Source: Hydra vulgaris
Lineage: Eukaryota; Cnidaria; Hydrozoa; Anthoathecata; Hydridae
Direction of reading: 5' to 3'
Assembly (NCBI RefSeq): GCF_038396675.1
Contig: NC_088927.1
Location: forward strand, 33,132,501 to 33,196,500
Length of the DNA: 64,000 nucleotides
The notes below the pieces were generated by a model, which had not been told where the DNA came from, did not search any database, and saw only the letters and a program-made list of their open reading frames with translations. Positions within the stretch are counted from its first letter, which is position 1. Every line of letters begins with the position of its first letter. The position numbers and the translations under genes were made by a program. Shown piece after piece: positions 1 through 12,059 of the stretch.

Positions 1-32
1 TACTAATGTATATGACTAATATAAACCACTAC

Positions 33-300
33 CAATGCAGTAGTGGTAAGTGATAAAAGGCTCGCCTTGTAAGCGAGAAGTTTGGAGTCCCAACCCACCA
101 CATCCCTGGTTGTACCACACTCATTTTGTTTCTCCATGCAGCAATCTTGTTCATTTTTGCAGTTTTGTTCGTTTTGTATTTTGATATCGAAGAGTCAAGA
201 GAAGGTTGGAATCACAGTTTAAAAAACAAAAAAGATGTAGCCTTTTTGATTATTGTGACCCCCTCGGCCTTCGGGAGGTGATATTAGTAAATAATAAAGA
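33..300 (+). repeat. tRNA-derived SINE-like repeat
   Basis: The head resembles a tRNA: a D-arm-like stretch with TAGTGGTAAGTG, then an anticodon-like arm with a 5-bp stem (CTCGC/GCGAG) around the 7-base loop CTTGTAA, then a T-arm-like segment TTTGGAGTCCCAACCC. About 140 bases downstream is a GC-rich tail, CCCCTCGGCCTTCGGGAGG, that can fold back, followed by A-rich sequence. A tRNA-like head plus unrelated body and A-rich tail is the usual SINE build. There is no proper acceptor stem, so it is not called as a functional tRNA. The right limit is approximate. Confidence 0.5.
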
Positions 301-1758
301 AGAAAAAAAGTTATATAAAAAGTCATAAAACGTGTTGAATTTTAAAATGAATACAAAAATTAAATAATTATAGGAACAAGTTTTTACAATTTTAGTTAAT
401 TAAATACATAAAACTTTGTGTTTTACCTTTTACCTTTTAAGTAGTGCCTGATACAGTAAACACTAAGCAGTAAATTTGTATTTCTCTAGTGTAAACTTGA
501 TATAAAATTTTGTTTAAAAATAATGATTGCATAAGAGTTAAATCTTAAAATAAATAAAATGATAATTACCACCTCCACCTCCAATCAAATGACTGTTCCC
601 CCAATCTCCGTTAACATGAACGTATCTCTACCTACCCCTACAATTACAACAACCCAATCAATGAATTTTTATCAATAAATCTACTTCTAGCTTTTTAACC
701 CTCTCCTACAATTATGTAGGTGAGACCAGGTTTAAAACATTTAATTAAAAAGTATTAAATAAGTTTTATTAAAATATATAGTAAACATAATATTGTAATA
801 ATTAGTCTTACTAATAATTATAATTATTATGATTTATCAAAATAATTAGTCTTACTCAACATTTTTAACATGTTTTTGGAAAAAAAAACATTGCATTGGG
901 AAGTCATTGCAAAACAAATTTTCTTATGTATTGTAAAGTTTCATATGCGTTATTCTTAATATTGTTTTAATATAATCTTTTATGTAAATCTCTTGTTGTA
1001 AAATATTGTTTTTTATTTAAGCTGGTGGTATTTATGAATAAATCATTTTAAAAATATGTTATGCTTATAAAAAAAAAACCATGTATAGCACATTTTGCGA
1101 CATATATTTGCATTTGTTTACATTAAGGACAATAGAAATACGCTATTATTGTTAAGTATTAAACCAAACAAATTAAAAAACGAAACAGATTCAATGGAAG
1201 TTCTTTGTTATAGTTTTTTTTAATCAATTCAGACTAAAAATGAAATTCGAAAGAACTTAGAGATAAACTACATAAACACTTTCATGACAAAAAATGATTT
1301 TTACAGTAAAAGGAACAATATTTTATTCAGCATAAGTAAAATTCCTCATGGAATTTTACTATGAATGAGAAACAAACCATGAGGCTTTTCATAGGTTGTG
1401 ACAATCTCGGATACTCAAAATACTTCTTTGACCAGATATTTTTTAGAATCGCTTAAAAAATCAGGAATTTGAAGAATGCCATTTTGTAACTTTGATGAAG
1501 AGGTTTTCATTGTTTATGTCAAATAAAATTAGAGAAGGAGAGATATCAGTCAATCATTTCCAAATATTAGAAAACATGGAAATTGAGAAAAATTGTTCAT
1601 GGATAGTAAACATGTACACCATCAGTATTGTAATTTCTTTTGCATAAAATAATTTTTCTTTGTCTTCATCCGTGTTGGCTGACAACAAAACACTTCAGGA
1701 TGAGGCAAATAATAATTTCTTTACAATACTTTATGATCAATTGCTATTGTATGAGGAT
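301..1758. other. AT-rich non-coding stretch
   Basis: No ORF with recognisable similarity and no clear repeat structure was seen. It probably belongs to the large intron preceding the last three exons of ALDH3 copy A, because the homologous intron of copy B is also several kilobases long. Confidence 0.5.
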
Positions 1759-1818
1759 GATTAAGACTCTGAATGCATTTCATAATCATGATTATGAAAT
1801 GCATTCAGAGTCTTAATC
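1759..1818. repeat. 60-bp perfect palindrome
   Basis: The two 30-base halves are exact reverse complements with no spacer; the centre is TAATCATGATTA and the outer ends are GATTAAGACTC and GAGTCTTAATC. It could extrude as a cruciform. No transposase or target duplication is attached, so its origin is unknown. Confidence 0.9.
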
Positions 1819-2584
1819 CTTTAATGCATTTTCAATTTTTCATGATTAAAAACTAGCAAAAGCAGTAAACTTTGATTATGTAATTAACAGTTTTTATCAG
1901 ACTTGTAGTGGGTTTTATGATTAACATAAAATATATAAAAACCAAGCGAACAATTGGCAGTGTAAGCCACCTGATTGAGATTTCTGGAAGAAGTCTTTGA
2001 GTACTTCTTTGTTTCTGCATCCAAATTTTAAAATTTTTGGATAACATTGGATAACATTGGATAACGGACAATTGGATTACAGCATTGCATACCTAAAGTA
2101 AGTATTTCTCATTTTTACTGAGATCATGAATAAAGTTATCAGGCATTTCAATGTTCACTCCATTTACAATACCATTTGAATGATACCATTTTTCAGCCCC
2201 TGTTTACATTGATACCATCACAAACAACACTTTTTAAAGTCACAAAAGAATTTCTGTCATTTAAAACTGCTTTAACACTTTGCGAACAGATATGATTAAT
2301 ATAGACCCTTTTGGAATATGAGTAGGTGATGTAATGATTTAATGATATAATGACTTCTACTCTTGTCTGCAATTGACTTTCTATAAATTTACAAGTTTTG
2401 TAAAATATTGAGTGTTCTGCATCTGCTTTGGCTGATTTTTTTCTTCAAGGAGCAATCTAAAAAGATTAAGAATAAAAAATCATTCATAATCCACATTTAC
2501 AATGAATAAATAAAAACATGTCATGTTCTCTTCTGAACGTAAATATCGAAAGCCCACAAATCAATGTTTCTTTTTTTAAACATC
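1819..2584. other. Non-coding stretch, nothing recognised
   Basis: AT-rich. A 72-codon open frame on the minus strand (1853-2071) shows no recognisable domain and is not called a gene. A short direct repeat TTGGATAACA occurs near 2037-2064. Confidence 0.4.
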
Positions 2585-4262
2585 TTTGCTTCCAACAAGG
2601 CTGCAAGCAACCACTAATTAGAGTTGGAAGTTACTGGAAGAGAAAAGATGAAGATTGTAGAGCAAGATAAGGATTGATGGACGACTTAAAGGATTGCAAA
2701 TTATATGAATCAGGAAAGCAAGATGAAGGAAGCGAATTCCAAAGAGCTGATGTTTGAGGAAAAAAACTAGACGAATAAGCGTTTTTGGAGCACTTAGGAA
2801 CAGTCACAGAAAAAGGATGACACTTAATTGAATTACGAGTAACACGAGAATGAACTTTAGTAGATGGCACAAGAGACACTAGCTCTTTAGAGCAGTGCCC
2901 ATTATAGTATTTGTAGAAAAGTGAAAGAGAAGCAACATTACGACTATGTGATAATGGTTGGAGGTTGGCTGCAAGAGCAGGTCCAACTATGTTTACAATG
3001 CGTTTTTGCACCTTTTCTAAAAGAGAATGGGTATCATTAGAAGAACCATCCCAGATATGGCAACAGTATTTCTTACAAGGCCAGATTTGAGATTTATAGA
3101 GATAAAGAATAGAATCCGAAGTAAGAAAGTGTCAAGCTCGATAAAGAGATGCAACTTTAGCAGATGCTAATTTTGTAACAGATTTGATATATGGTTTCTA
3201 AGAAAGATCGGAAGTAAGAGTTAATCCTAGAAGATGAAGGGTTGATGACTTTTGAGTACATTACCATTCATAAAAATGGGAAGATCTAAGTTATTGCGAT
3301 AACGATTGGCTGAAAAAAATTGAGTTTTATCTAAAGTGAAGTTTACCAGCCACTGTGAACCCCATGCTGTAGCAGAAATGAGATCCTTTTCAAGCTCAAA
3401 TGCCACCTCCAAGCAATCAGAGAGTGTTGGCTTCTTATCACGACAAGAATAAATGGTAGTATCATCAGCAAACAATGCCACCTTATATGTGAAAATATCT
3501 GGAAGATTGTTAATGTAAATTAAAAAGAGTATAGGCCAATAATTGAACCTTGAGGAACCCATAAATTTATGCTACAATAGGAAAGGAAGGATTCAATAAT
3601 CTTAAAGATGTTACCCGATACTCCGTAAGAAGAAAGCTTGTGGAGAAGACCAGCATGCCATACTTCATCAAAAGCTTTAGAAATAGCTTTAACCTCTCCA
3701 CCTTTATCTAATGCACAATAAAACTGTTAGCAAATCAGCTGTAGAACAAGAAGATCGAAATCCATAATGATGATCAGAAAGTTATTAGATTCAAGATGAG
3801 AGATTAAGTGTTTGTTAATTAAAGATTCAAAAACCTTGCTTATGATAAGAAGAAGACTAATGGGGCAGTAGTTAGACGAATCAGATCACTCTCCAGAATT
3901 TTTGAAAATAGGGATAACAGATGTTGCGTTCCAGCAGGCTGGAAAACAAGACTCTGATAAGCACTTGTTGAATAGTTTTGAAAGTATAGACGACAGCTCC
4001 AGACAACATTTCTGCAAGACTATAACAGGTATGTTGTCCAGGCCACAAGCTGTAGAAGAGTCTGAGCAAGAAATCACTTTAGATACAGAAGCTGGAGTGA
4101 TACAATGTCAAGCAATGGATCAACCTGTTTGACGGCTATATCAGGTAGAATGCAACTGGTTGAATCAAGAGATGATATTGATGAAAAGTTCTTAGCAAAC
4201 AATTCAGCTTTGTCTTTAGGTGAGGTGACAAAGTCTGAACCATGCAAGAGAGGTGGAATTAC
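2585..4262 (-). mobile_element. Degenerate non-LTR retrotransposon, copy 1
   Basis: Read on the minus strand, broken frames give reverse-transcriptase blocks in order: VIPIFKN near 3900, PILFLIYINNLPDIF near 3510 and ALFADDTTIYSC near 3470, the FADD catalytic motif. They are followed by DKTQFFSANRYR near 3310 and a C-terminal segment to about 2630 (HCSKELVSLV, WNSLPSSCFPDSYNLQSFK). Frames shift several times, so it cannot make protein. It is 5' truncated where the (TA)n array begins. Two further copies of the same family lie at 42930-43760 (+) and 52130-53240 (-). The RT blocks fit the Jockey/CR1/L2 group of LINEs, but the clade is not settled by eye. Confidence 0.85.
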
Positions 4263-4279
4263 AGATTTGCCCCTATTAT

Positions 4280-4394
<115 letters not shown>

Positions 4395-4595
4395 ATTATA
4401 TATATAGTTTGTGTTTAGGATTTATATATATTTATTAAATCAGTGAAATCTGTTAAATTTAAATCAGTTAACCTCAGTTCTCAAAACTAATGCAACAGAA
4501 AAAGTTTGGAGTAACATAATTGCTAAATTGTTCATATTTCATCTGCATTTATAAACTTTTTAAATCATAGTTATTTTTTACTTAATTATTTTTAG

Positions 4596-6657
4596 AGAGA
4601 AACCACTTGCTATTTACATATTTTCAAAAGAAAAAACAATAATCGATTTTGTTTTACAAAACACATCATCTGGAGGGGTATCTGTAAATGATGTTATAAT
4701 GCATGCTGCTGGTCAGTGTTTATAAGTAATTATAAATTATGTAATTATAATTATGATTTTTAATATTTAAATCAGTGAATTTTATTTTAGTACCATCTTT
4801 ACCATTTGGCGGAGTTGGTGAAAGTGGAATGGGGGCATATAATGGCATACATTCATTAAAAACTTTTTCCCATCAAAAATCATGTCTGATTGCAACTCAG
4901 AGATTTGAAAGCCTTAACAAGTAAATTTTGTTTTTCTGTCTGAAATATATTAACATACTATAATCATTATATTATACCATTACTTATATTTATTAGTAGT
5001 GTTATAGATACTATAAACACCATTGTTATAATTAATTTTTTTTTGACATAGCTAGGAAGTTTTTATATTTTTACTCATGTAGTTTGGTTATATAAAGAAC
5101 ACTTATAATAAATAGACAAATGCAGTTAATAATGACTCAAAAATGTTTTCTAGATTTGTAAATGTATTTAAAAAAAACAAGTTTTTTGTTTTCTAAATGA
5201 TGGGGTACTACATTTTAATATACTTAATAGTCCTAATTAATAATCCCCCATCATACGAAGGACTACATAGTCCAATCCAATATATCTTGATAAAAGTGCT
5301 CTCCTTGCCACTCTGAGTAAGCTATTGCTTTTTCCCATTTTCCACATGTCAAGATGAATATCAGCATACATATAATTATAGAATTTATTCTATAATAATA
5401 ATAATAACAATAATATTCATCCAGTTCAAGCCATAGATCCGGCTTAAGCTTTGATTTTTTAAACCTAGTCCTGACCATTAGTATATTCAGTTTCCTTATA
5501 ATTTCAAAATCTCTGAGAATAGTTATACTCATCATTTTTATGTTTACAAATTCTCTGACGATAAATACATTTATAAGGTTGCTCATCATCAATTTATCAT
5601 CATTTATTTTTAAGAGATATTAGATAAGTTATTAAAATGGGTGTCCGCAGGAATTTTTGATGTTTCAAATGTTTTTTTTTCAATTTCAAACACTGTGCAA
5701 ACTCCAAACTAAATTACGTTCATGTCTACCCAGAAAACATTCTATAGCGGAATTTTTGTGGACCTCCTATATAGGTATTTTGAGCGGTCTACTGTAGTTT
5801 TGCTTATCGGTTACTTAGTGGGGTATTAGTGGCAGCCACCAAAAGCGGCTAATCGATGACTAACCACTATATCACATGTTGAAAAGTTATCGGCTGGCCA
5901 CTTATAGCAAATGCCACTTTTGGTCCACTTAGTAATCGATGAGCTAAACTCCAATCAACAGTTCAAAATGCCTTTATAGGTCCACTGCAAATCCCTAAAC
6001 TTATCCCTAAGTTTATCCCTAACTTCTACATCTACTACAGCGTTTACCATTGTTTCATCTTGAATCTTCCTCTCCTAGCCACTTGAAGTTATAAATTTTG
6101 TTTGGTAATAAAGGAAAATAGTTATATTAAACACAGACTTTGGTGTATGAAATGGGAACTTGGGATAAAATGTCTCTTTGGGGTAAAAACATTTGTGTTT
6201 TCTCTAATATATATTCTCTTACTGAATTCTAGTCAACATTTTATTGCTAAATAAGTGGGAATCAAATGGATGATCATGTAGCAATAATTTCTAAACTTTA
6301 TTTCAGCCAGAAAATATGTTAAAGTTGTTTTTTTTTCCAGCGTAGGTTTCTTGCCGCATATTTTCCTATTTGTTTAAAATTTTATACTTATTAAAAATGT
6401 TTAATATATTATACATTATTATTTTTTTATAATTTTAAAATATTTTTATGTCATACTTCAGTTTATTGATACAAGTTTTATTTAGAATACGTTACCCTCC
6501 ATATCCTTCTCAAGAAAACTACATCCTTCGTTTTATTACGAATGGACTAAATAAGAAAATTGATGGACGCCGAGGAAATAGGTATTTGACAATCGGAACC
6601 TCACTCATTGCTTGTGGTGTTGTATTTTCAGCGTATGTTTACAATTTCAAGTTTTAG
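4596..6657 (+). CDS. ALDH3: ALDH3-family aldehyde dehydrogenase copy A, last three exons
   Basis: Three exons splice in frame: 4596-4711, 4791-4920 and 6486-6657 (TAG stop at 6655-6657). Each acceptor ends in AG and each donor begins with GT. The protein gives [42 protein letters not shown] and FSHQKSC, signatures of the C-terminal (oligomerisation and substrate-funnel) part of class 3 aldehyde dehydrogenases. It ends with a hydrophobic stretch ([14 protein letters not shown]) like the membrane tail of fatty aldehyde dehydrogenase ALDH3A2, an ER enzyme oxidising long-chain aldehydes to fatty acids with NAD. The first two exons match the lengths of copy B exactly (116 and 130 nt), and the residues are largely the same. 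Upstream exons, including the catalytic Cys exon, are not in the window; copy B has a 4.5-kb intron at this point, so they probably lie further left. Whether copy A is intact cannot be judged here. Confidence 0.9.
4921..6485 (+). other. Last intron of ALDH3 copy A
   Basis: 1.56-kb intron. Most is AT-rich filler. The part at about 5640-6060 is less AT-rich and repeats short phrases such as GGTCCACT, GGCCACTT and TAATCGATGA. It looks like inserted repeat DNA, but no coding sequence or clear terminal repeats were seen. Confidence 0.5.
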
Positions 6658-7510
6658 GAAATTTTAAAATGAGATTATGGTTTTTTTTTTGTTTGAAATA
6701 AATTTAAAATCATCGAAATGGACAAATACAATAAATATTCAAATAAATGTTTTTTTATTGACATGACATGAAATAAGAAACTTTAAGTGGTATAAATGAT
6801 ATTTTGAAAGGTACCTCTACCCATTTCACCACTACTTGGGAAATATATTGTTATTTTTTGGATACTATAATAGATTCATCGTTTAACTTAACTTTTTAAA
6901 GAATTTTTTTACTGTATTGAAATGCCTTAACTTTGCTTTAATAAAACCTACTATCATATAAAAAATTTTTTTTTGCACTAATAAAACCTACCACAATATA
7001 ATTTTTTTTTTTGCTTTAATAAAACCTATTACCATAAAAAAATTACAAACTCATTGCAACAGTGTTTCTACTTGTTTTGAAAGAGATTCTGGACTTGTTT
7101 AGTAATAATAAATCGTGGGATGGTAGCGAAAAAATATTCAAAAAAGCATTATTTTTGTTTTTCTCAGTCCAAACTGCATTGGTAGACGTCATAAACCTTT
7201 TAATATATTTGATAAATAGAATAAGCTTACACAAATATATCTGTTGCTTATAAGCTGTAAAAGATGTAAAAAATACTTGTTCAGACAAAAATGTAAAAGG
7301 ATGCTATCCAAATAAGAAGTATTTTACTTGGTATGAAATATTTGAATTAATGATGGTTTGCTTAGATAACCATTTATGGCACGAAATCAAAGAAATAATG
7401 TTTTACTATAATTTGTTATAAAAAAGAGCAATTAAATTTTTAAAAACAGATTGATCAAACTCAACGTAGTTGAGCTGAATTAGTAAAACTTAAATCGGAA
7501 TATTAAGTGT
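6658..7510. other. Non-coding 3' flank of ALDH3 copy A
   Basis: Contains three related phrases TAATAAAACCTA near 6939, 6980 and 7017, each followed by a T-run, a small degenerate tandem repeat of roughly 40 bp. Overlapping open frames at 7043-7288 on both strands show no recognised domain. Confidence 0.5.
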
Positions 7511-7670
7511 GGCCGTGGCGCAGTGGTAAGAGCGCTTGCTTCAGGATCAACAAGTTCATTGTTCCGGCCATATTTGCGACATCGGCAAGGAAGTAGGCGT
7601 GAATTGTGTAGCTATGCGCTCTTCCGTGCTGCTCTGTGACAAGACCGTGAGATCTTCTTGAAGCACCTTG
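7511..7670 (+). repeat. tRNA-derived SINE (family shared with 31992-32085)
   Basis: The head GGCCGTGGCGCAGTGGTAAG contains an A-box-like element, and the segment to about 7570 resembles the rest of a tRNA but lacks a good B box. The tail holds GCTCTGTGACAAGACCGT and ends in CTTGAAGCACC. A second copy on the opposite strand at 31992-32085 shares both head and tail but lacks about 60 bases of the middle. Shared ends with different interiors show this is a dispersed family, not a tRNA gene. Confidence 0.8.
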
Positions 7671-8044
7671 ATAACCAGATTAAAAAATACAAATCTACAA
7701 ACATTTGACTAGATAAAAATATTCTGATTTAAAGCACACTACTTTTTTTTTTTTATCCGACATGAATTTTTAAATCTTTTTTGAAATGAAAATAATTGTA
7801 AGTGTTAAATCAGATTTTTATCAACAAAAAAAAATATTTTACAGATTTACTTTTTTCTAGTGTACCTCCTTAAAAATCCGTTTCTCTTAAAAAGGTATTT
7901 AGACTAATTTTTTATGCTTGAAGAGTAATATTATCGCTAAAGTACATTAAAAAATAGAAGAAGAAATTTAACTACGCCCATAACAACAGACCGCTTAAAA
8001 GTGTACAACTTCTTCTCAGCAACTTTTAAAAATAATTTGAACTG

Positions 8045-8660
8045 AAATTTTGGCATTTTGGAATTGTCCAAAACATTGTTGAGTATTATGGCTGTTTGTT
8101 TAAACGGGGGTCCAAAGGTGTTGATTAAAGTGATACCAATATCAAAATTACGATCTGATTCTTTATTTGAACAAATTAATTTAAACGATCAAATAATTAA
8201 TTCAGTCAGTGAAAATATAAAAGCTATTATATGTGATGGGAATTGTGTCAATCAGGCTTTTTTTTAAATGTACATATTGCAGCATATTCATACATTTTGC
8301 AGGGAAAATGGATGATACTGCCATGCTCAAATTTTTAAGTTCGTGAAGTTGATAATGGCAGTTTGACACCTTTAAGTATTGTGTACAAACGAAGGAATGG
8401 GCGCGGAACGTCATAAGTTCTTTGTTAAAAGACTGGCAAAGAAATTAGCTGAATAACAAAATGAAAAACACTCGATTGTAATGACGTGAAAAGAACGAAA
8501 TTTTCTTTCGGGATACTTCGCTTAACTACTTCTTTAAGATGATCGAGAATACAGTGCGCATCCAGAACACAGTGCGCTAAAACATATGACTTTGAAATTG
8601 GAGTTGATTTTAAGCTAGATGCTACAGAAGCATTTCTAGAAGAATATAAAAATTTCTTCA
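8045..8660 (+). pseudogene. P-element transposase fragment
   Basis: An open frame at 8058-8267 includes GPKVLIKVIPISKL and, near its end, AIICDGNCVNQAFF. These resemble the central part of P-superfamily (THAP9-like) transposases, where a hydrophobic strand is followed by a conserved 'CDG.xxNQAFF' block. Beyond 8267 the frame breaks and only scattered similarity remains (for example YDFEIGVDFKLDATEAFLE near 8580-8640). No THAP domain or terminal repeats were seen nearby. It is an inactive relic. Confidence 0.6.
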
Positions 8661-8973
8661 CTTTCCTAAGTTGTTTTTTTTGTTTTTTTTTACATAATAT
8701 TTTTTTTTTTATTATACTTATTATAATAACCCTATAGGGTTATTCGCCGATTAAATTAGGTTAAATAAACCTAAGCCACATTGATGTAAATGTCACTAGT
8801 TTTCTTTTTTATAACAACACTTAATAAAAAATTTAAAACACCAAAATATTTTGTTGAGTATTTAATATCTAAATACCCAAGATAATATTTGAAATCATTT
8901 TTAGTAACTATTTCAACACTATAATGTTAGAGCTCTTTAACAACTTTATGAAAAAGTTAAAAACAAAAAAATG

Positions 8974-9035
8974 ATGTAGTGGTAGATATTTTGCTCATAA
9001 GTAAGAGGTACAGAGTTTAAAAACATGTCCTTGAA
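8974..9035 (+). repeat. Possible tRNA-like SINE head
   Basis: GATGTAGTGGTAGATA followed by TTGCTCATAAGTAAGAGG resembles the D arm and anticodon arm of a tRNA-derived SINE, similar in style to the copies at 33-300 and 29690-29810. The T-arm region is poor, so this is tentative. Confidence 0.3.
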
Positions 9036-9171
9036 AATATCGTGATTAACTTGTTTCTCCATATATCGTTTGCAGGCATTTTAGAGTGATAAAATAGTGG
9101 AAAGGAAGTGTGTAACAATTAATTAAAAAAAACAAAAAGAAGTTTTTCAACTTTATAATAATAATAGTGAC

Positions 9172-9174
<3 letters not shown>

Positions 9175-9264
<90 letters not shown>
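9175..9264. repeat. (TA)n microsatellite
   Basis: About 45 AT dinucleotides without interruption. Confidence 0.97.
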
Positions 9265-9266
<2 letters not shown>

Positions 9267-9290
9267 GAATACTTGAAATCAATACTTGAA

Positions 9291-9391
9291 ATAAAATTTA
9301 ATGCTTTGACCCTTTGGGTCAAAGCATTAAATTTTATCTGTATTAAGGAATACAGATAATATTTAAGCGTTAAATATTATCTGTATTCCTT
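9291..9391. repeat. Two adjacent near-perfect hairpins
   Basis: Hairpin one has 22-bp arms at 9291-9312 and 9316-9337 with a 3-base loop TTT. Hairpin two has 22-bp arms at 9345-9366 and 9370-9391 with loop GCG. The phrase ATCTGTATT between them also pairs with the start of hairpin two, so alternative foldings are possible. The flanks repeat AATACTTGAAAT on both sides. Confidence 0.9.
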
Positions 9392-10106
9392 ACTTGAAAT
9401 GAATACTTGAAAACTCGAAACAAGTAAGGAAAATAAGTAATATTTACAAAGTTAATAAAACTGTTTACTTTGTAAAACAAAGCTTTATCAACAATTTAAA
9501 ATTTGTCAATCAAAGGTTATTTGTAATCCGTAGCCTAAAACTGTTTTCACTTCAACCTTTTATATTAAATAAATATTTAAAGGAAGATTACGTAATTAAT
9601 CTGCTCAAGTAACAAGAACTCGTTAACTGCGGAAGTTTTTTGTCGGGATTTCTCAATGCTTAATATTAGGAAACAAGATTTAAATTTTTGATGACAAAGT
9701 TGTAATGGCAAAGTAAATTACAATAAAATAAGTTGGAGTTACAATAAAACAAGTTTAGCAATCAATACTTAAAATTTCCAATTCTCAATAAAAAATTGTA
9801 ATTAGTTATTCTTTTTTTCTATTTATTTATTATGTTTGTTACGTTTCAAATAGTAAATAGTTACTATTGTTTATAATATTTAAGAAGGATTCACAAAAAT
9901 ATACTTTTCCTTAAAAAAAAAAAATCTTATTTTCATTTAAAGTCTCATTTGAAAAGATAAAGTCATTAAATCAGAACCAACAATCTTTTGTTTAAATTTT
10001 TGAAAAGAAGAAGACTAAAGTCCATTGCTGAAATGAGTCAAGAATTCAATTATAACAAGGTCAAATTTTTAAAGTTTTTTCATTTATTTTACGTTTGTAC
10101 AGTAAA

Positions 10107-10258
<152 letters not shown>

Positions 10259-10979
10259 CCTACAGTTTAAGATTTTACCACAAACGGTTCTGAACTACTT
10301 TGTTAATTAGAAATACAAAATTAAGTACAGTTTATGTCAATTAAATTTAATTGAAAAAACTAATTAAATTGGATTGTTTTTAAAAATATGCAAAAGGCGC
10401 AAATAAAAGACAAGAATGTTTTTAAAAACATACAGAATTAATAAAAATAATAACAAAAATTTCTAATCTATGTAATCTTTGCTAATCTATGTAAATATTT
10501 TGTACAAAAAGAATGGTATACTATAGTGATGTCATCAAAGAAGAAATTAAGTATGGAATCACGCACGAAACGGATAAATGCAAATTTTAGTTTCTAGATA
10601 AATAACTTTAACTCCTCAAAAACAAGAAACCTAGCTTTATATTGTTAGTACGCTGAATTGTATTATTTGCGTAATTGTATTACGACTCATGTTTATGTAT
10701 TACGGCTTATGAATTATGTAACACGACTAACATTGTAAACTTAAATAAATAAATAAAAATAAATAAAATAAAAAAAACTATAAATTTTAGGAGTATACAT
10801 TTTTTTAAGTAATGTTTCATATTCTAGTAAAGGTTTCTAGGAAGCTACAGGTTTGAACTATGTATCATAGAGTCACAGCAATCGTTTAAGTGCAGTTCAC
10901 GTATGGTCACGCACGAAAGTCACGCACGGAAGTTATGATTTGTCTAGTTCATGTAGTTACTTTTGTGATAATAAACTGC
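10259..10979. other. Non-coding stretch, possible retroelement tail
   Basis: No coding signal. Around 10650-10775 sequence rich in GTATTACG phrases runs into TAAATAAATAAATAAAAAT, which resembles the 3' end of a non-LTR element, but there is no reverse-transcriptase remnant beside it. Confidence 0.35.
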
Positions 10980-11187
10980 TTCTGAGTATTTCAGATGAAA
11001 TATCATATCTCTGCAATTTCAGATAAAATATCATATCTCTGCAACTCGTATTTCAGATGAAATATCATATCTCTGCAACTCGTATTTCAGATGAAATATC
11101 ATATCTCTGCAACTCGTATTTCAGATGAATTATCATATCTCTGCAACTCGATTTCAGATGAAATATCATATCTCTGCAACTCGTGTT
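10980..11187. repeat. Minisatellite, unit about 36 bp, five copies
   Basis: The unit contains TTTCAGATGAAATATCATAT followed by CTCTGCAACTCGTA. Five copies run head to tail; the first lacks part of the CTCGTA segment. Differences between copies are single substitutions and short deletions. Confidence 0.92.
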
Positions 11188-11344
11188 TAATATATTTTCA
11201 ATGAGAAACAGCAGTCATCAAATATTTCTAGCTAGAGTGTTCGTCTAAAAAGTCATTGTATATTATTTAAACTACTGCAACATTATCATAAAAATAATAT
11301 AAAATGATATATAAATATATATTTTTAATTATATATATTCAAAC

Positions 11345-11448
<104 letters not shown>

Positions 11449-12059
11449 TGAAGTGAAGTTTTAAAACAAACGTAAATAATGAAATTACATTGAGCAAATT
11501 TACGTACTCGTGGGATGCTCTTAAAAAGTAAAATGTTGTTTTAGTGAAGATGAAACGCGGTAACAGCAAATATGTTTCAATTTATTTCTTGGTATTGTTT
11601 CAAGTTGTTTCAAGTTACCTTATATAACATATATATTATACTTATGAGGAATTATTATAGTCAAATCAACAACAACAAAATCCGGAAGTTAGATATCTCG
11701 AAGACCAAAAAATGCTGGATCCGCCCCTGAGTTCAACTGTATAAACAAAATAGAAAATAAGTAAGGATTTAAAATTGATAAATGATTAAATGGAAGTTCG
11801 CTTGAATTTTATACAGTTTATATAACAAACCAATGAAAGCCATTCGTTTTTTAAAAATACACATTTAGCTACTGGTTATTAGAAAGGAGAGGGAAGCCCT
11901 AAGCCCTAATTTTTTTGAGCTATTTACAAGAGCTATATTGCTTAAAATTTTTTTTAAGCAATATATGATACCAGCAGCAAAACTTTACTTTAAACAATCA
12001 AAAAGCGTTTTCAGATTATAACTTGCCGTGGCAACGCTCTCTGAAAATCAAAATATATA

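Noticed and set aside
33..108. tRNA-Thr gene with anticodon TGT
   Set aside because: The anticodon arm is good, but there is no 7-bp acceptor stem and the T arm is imperfect; a SINE head explains it better.
7511..7580. Functional tRNA gene
   Set aside because: B box is degenerate, the acceptor stem does not close, and a second copy shares the downstream body, as expected for a SINE.
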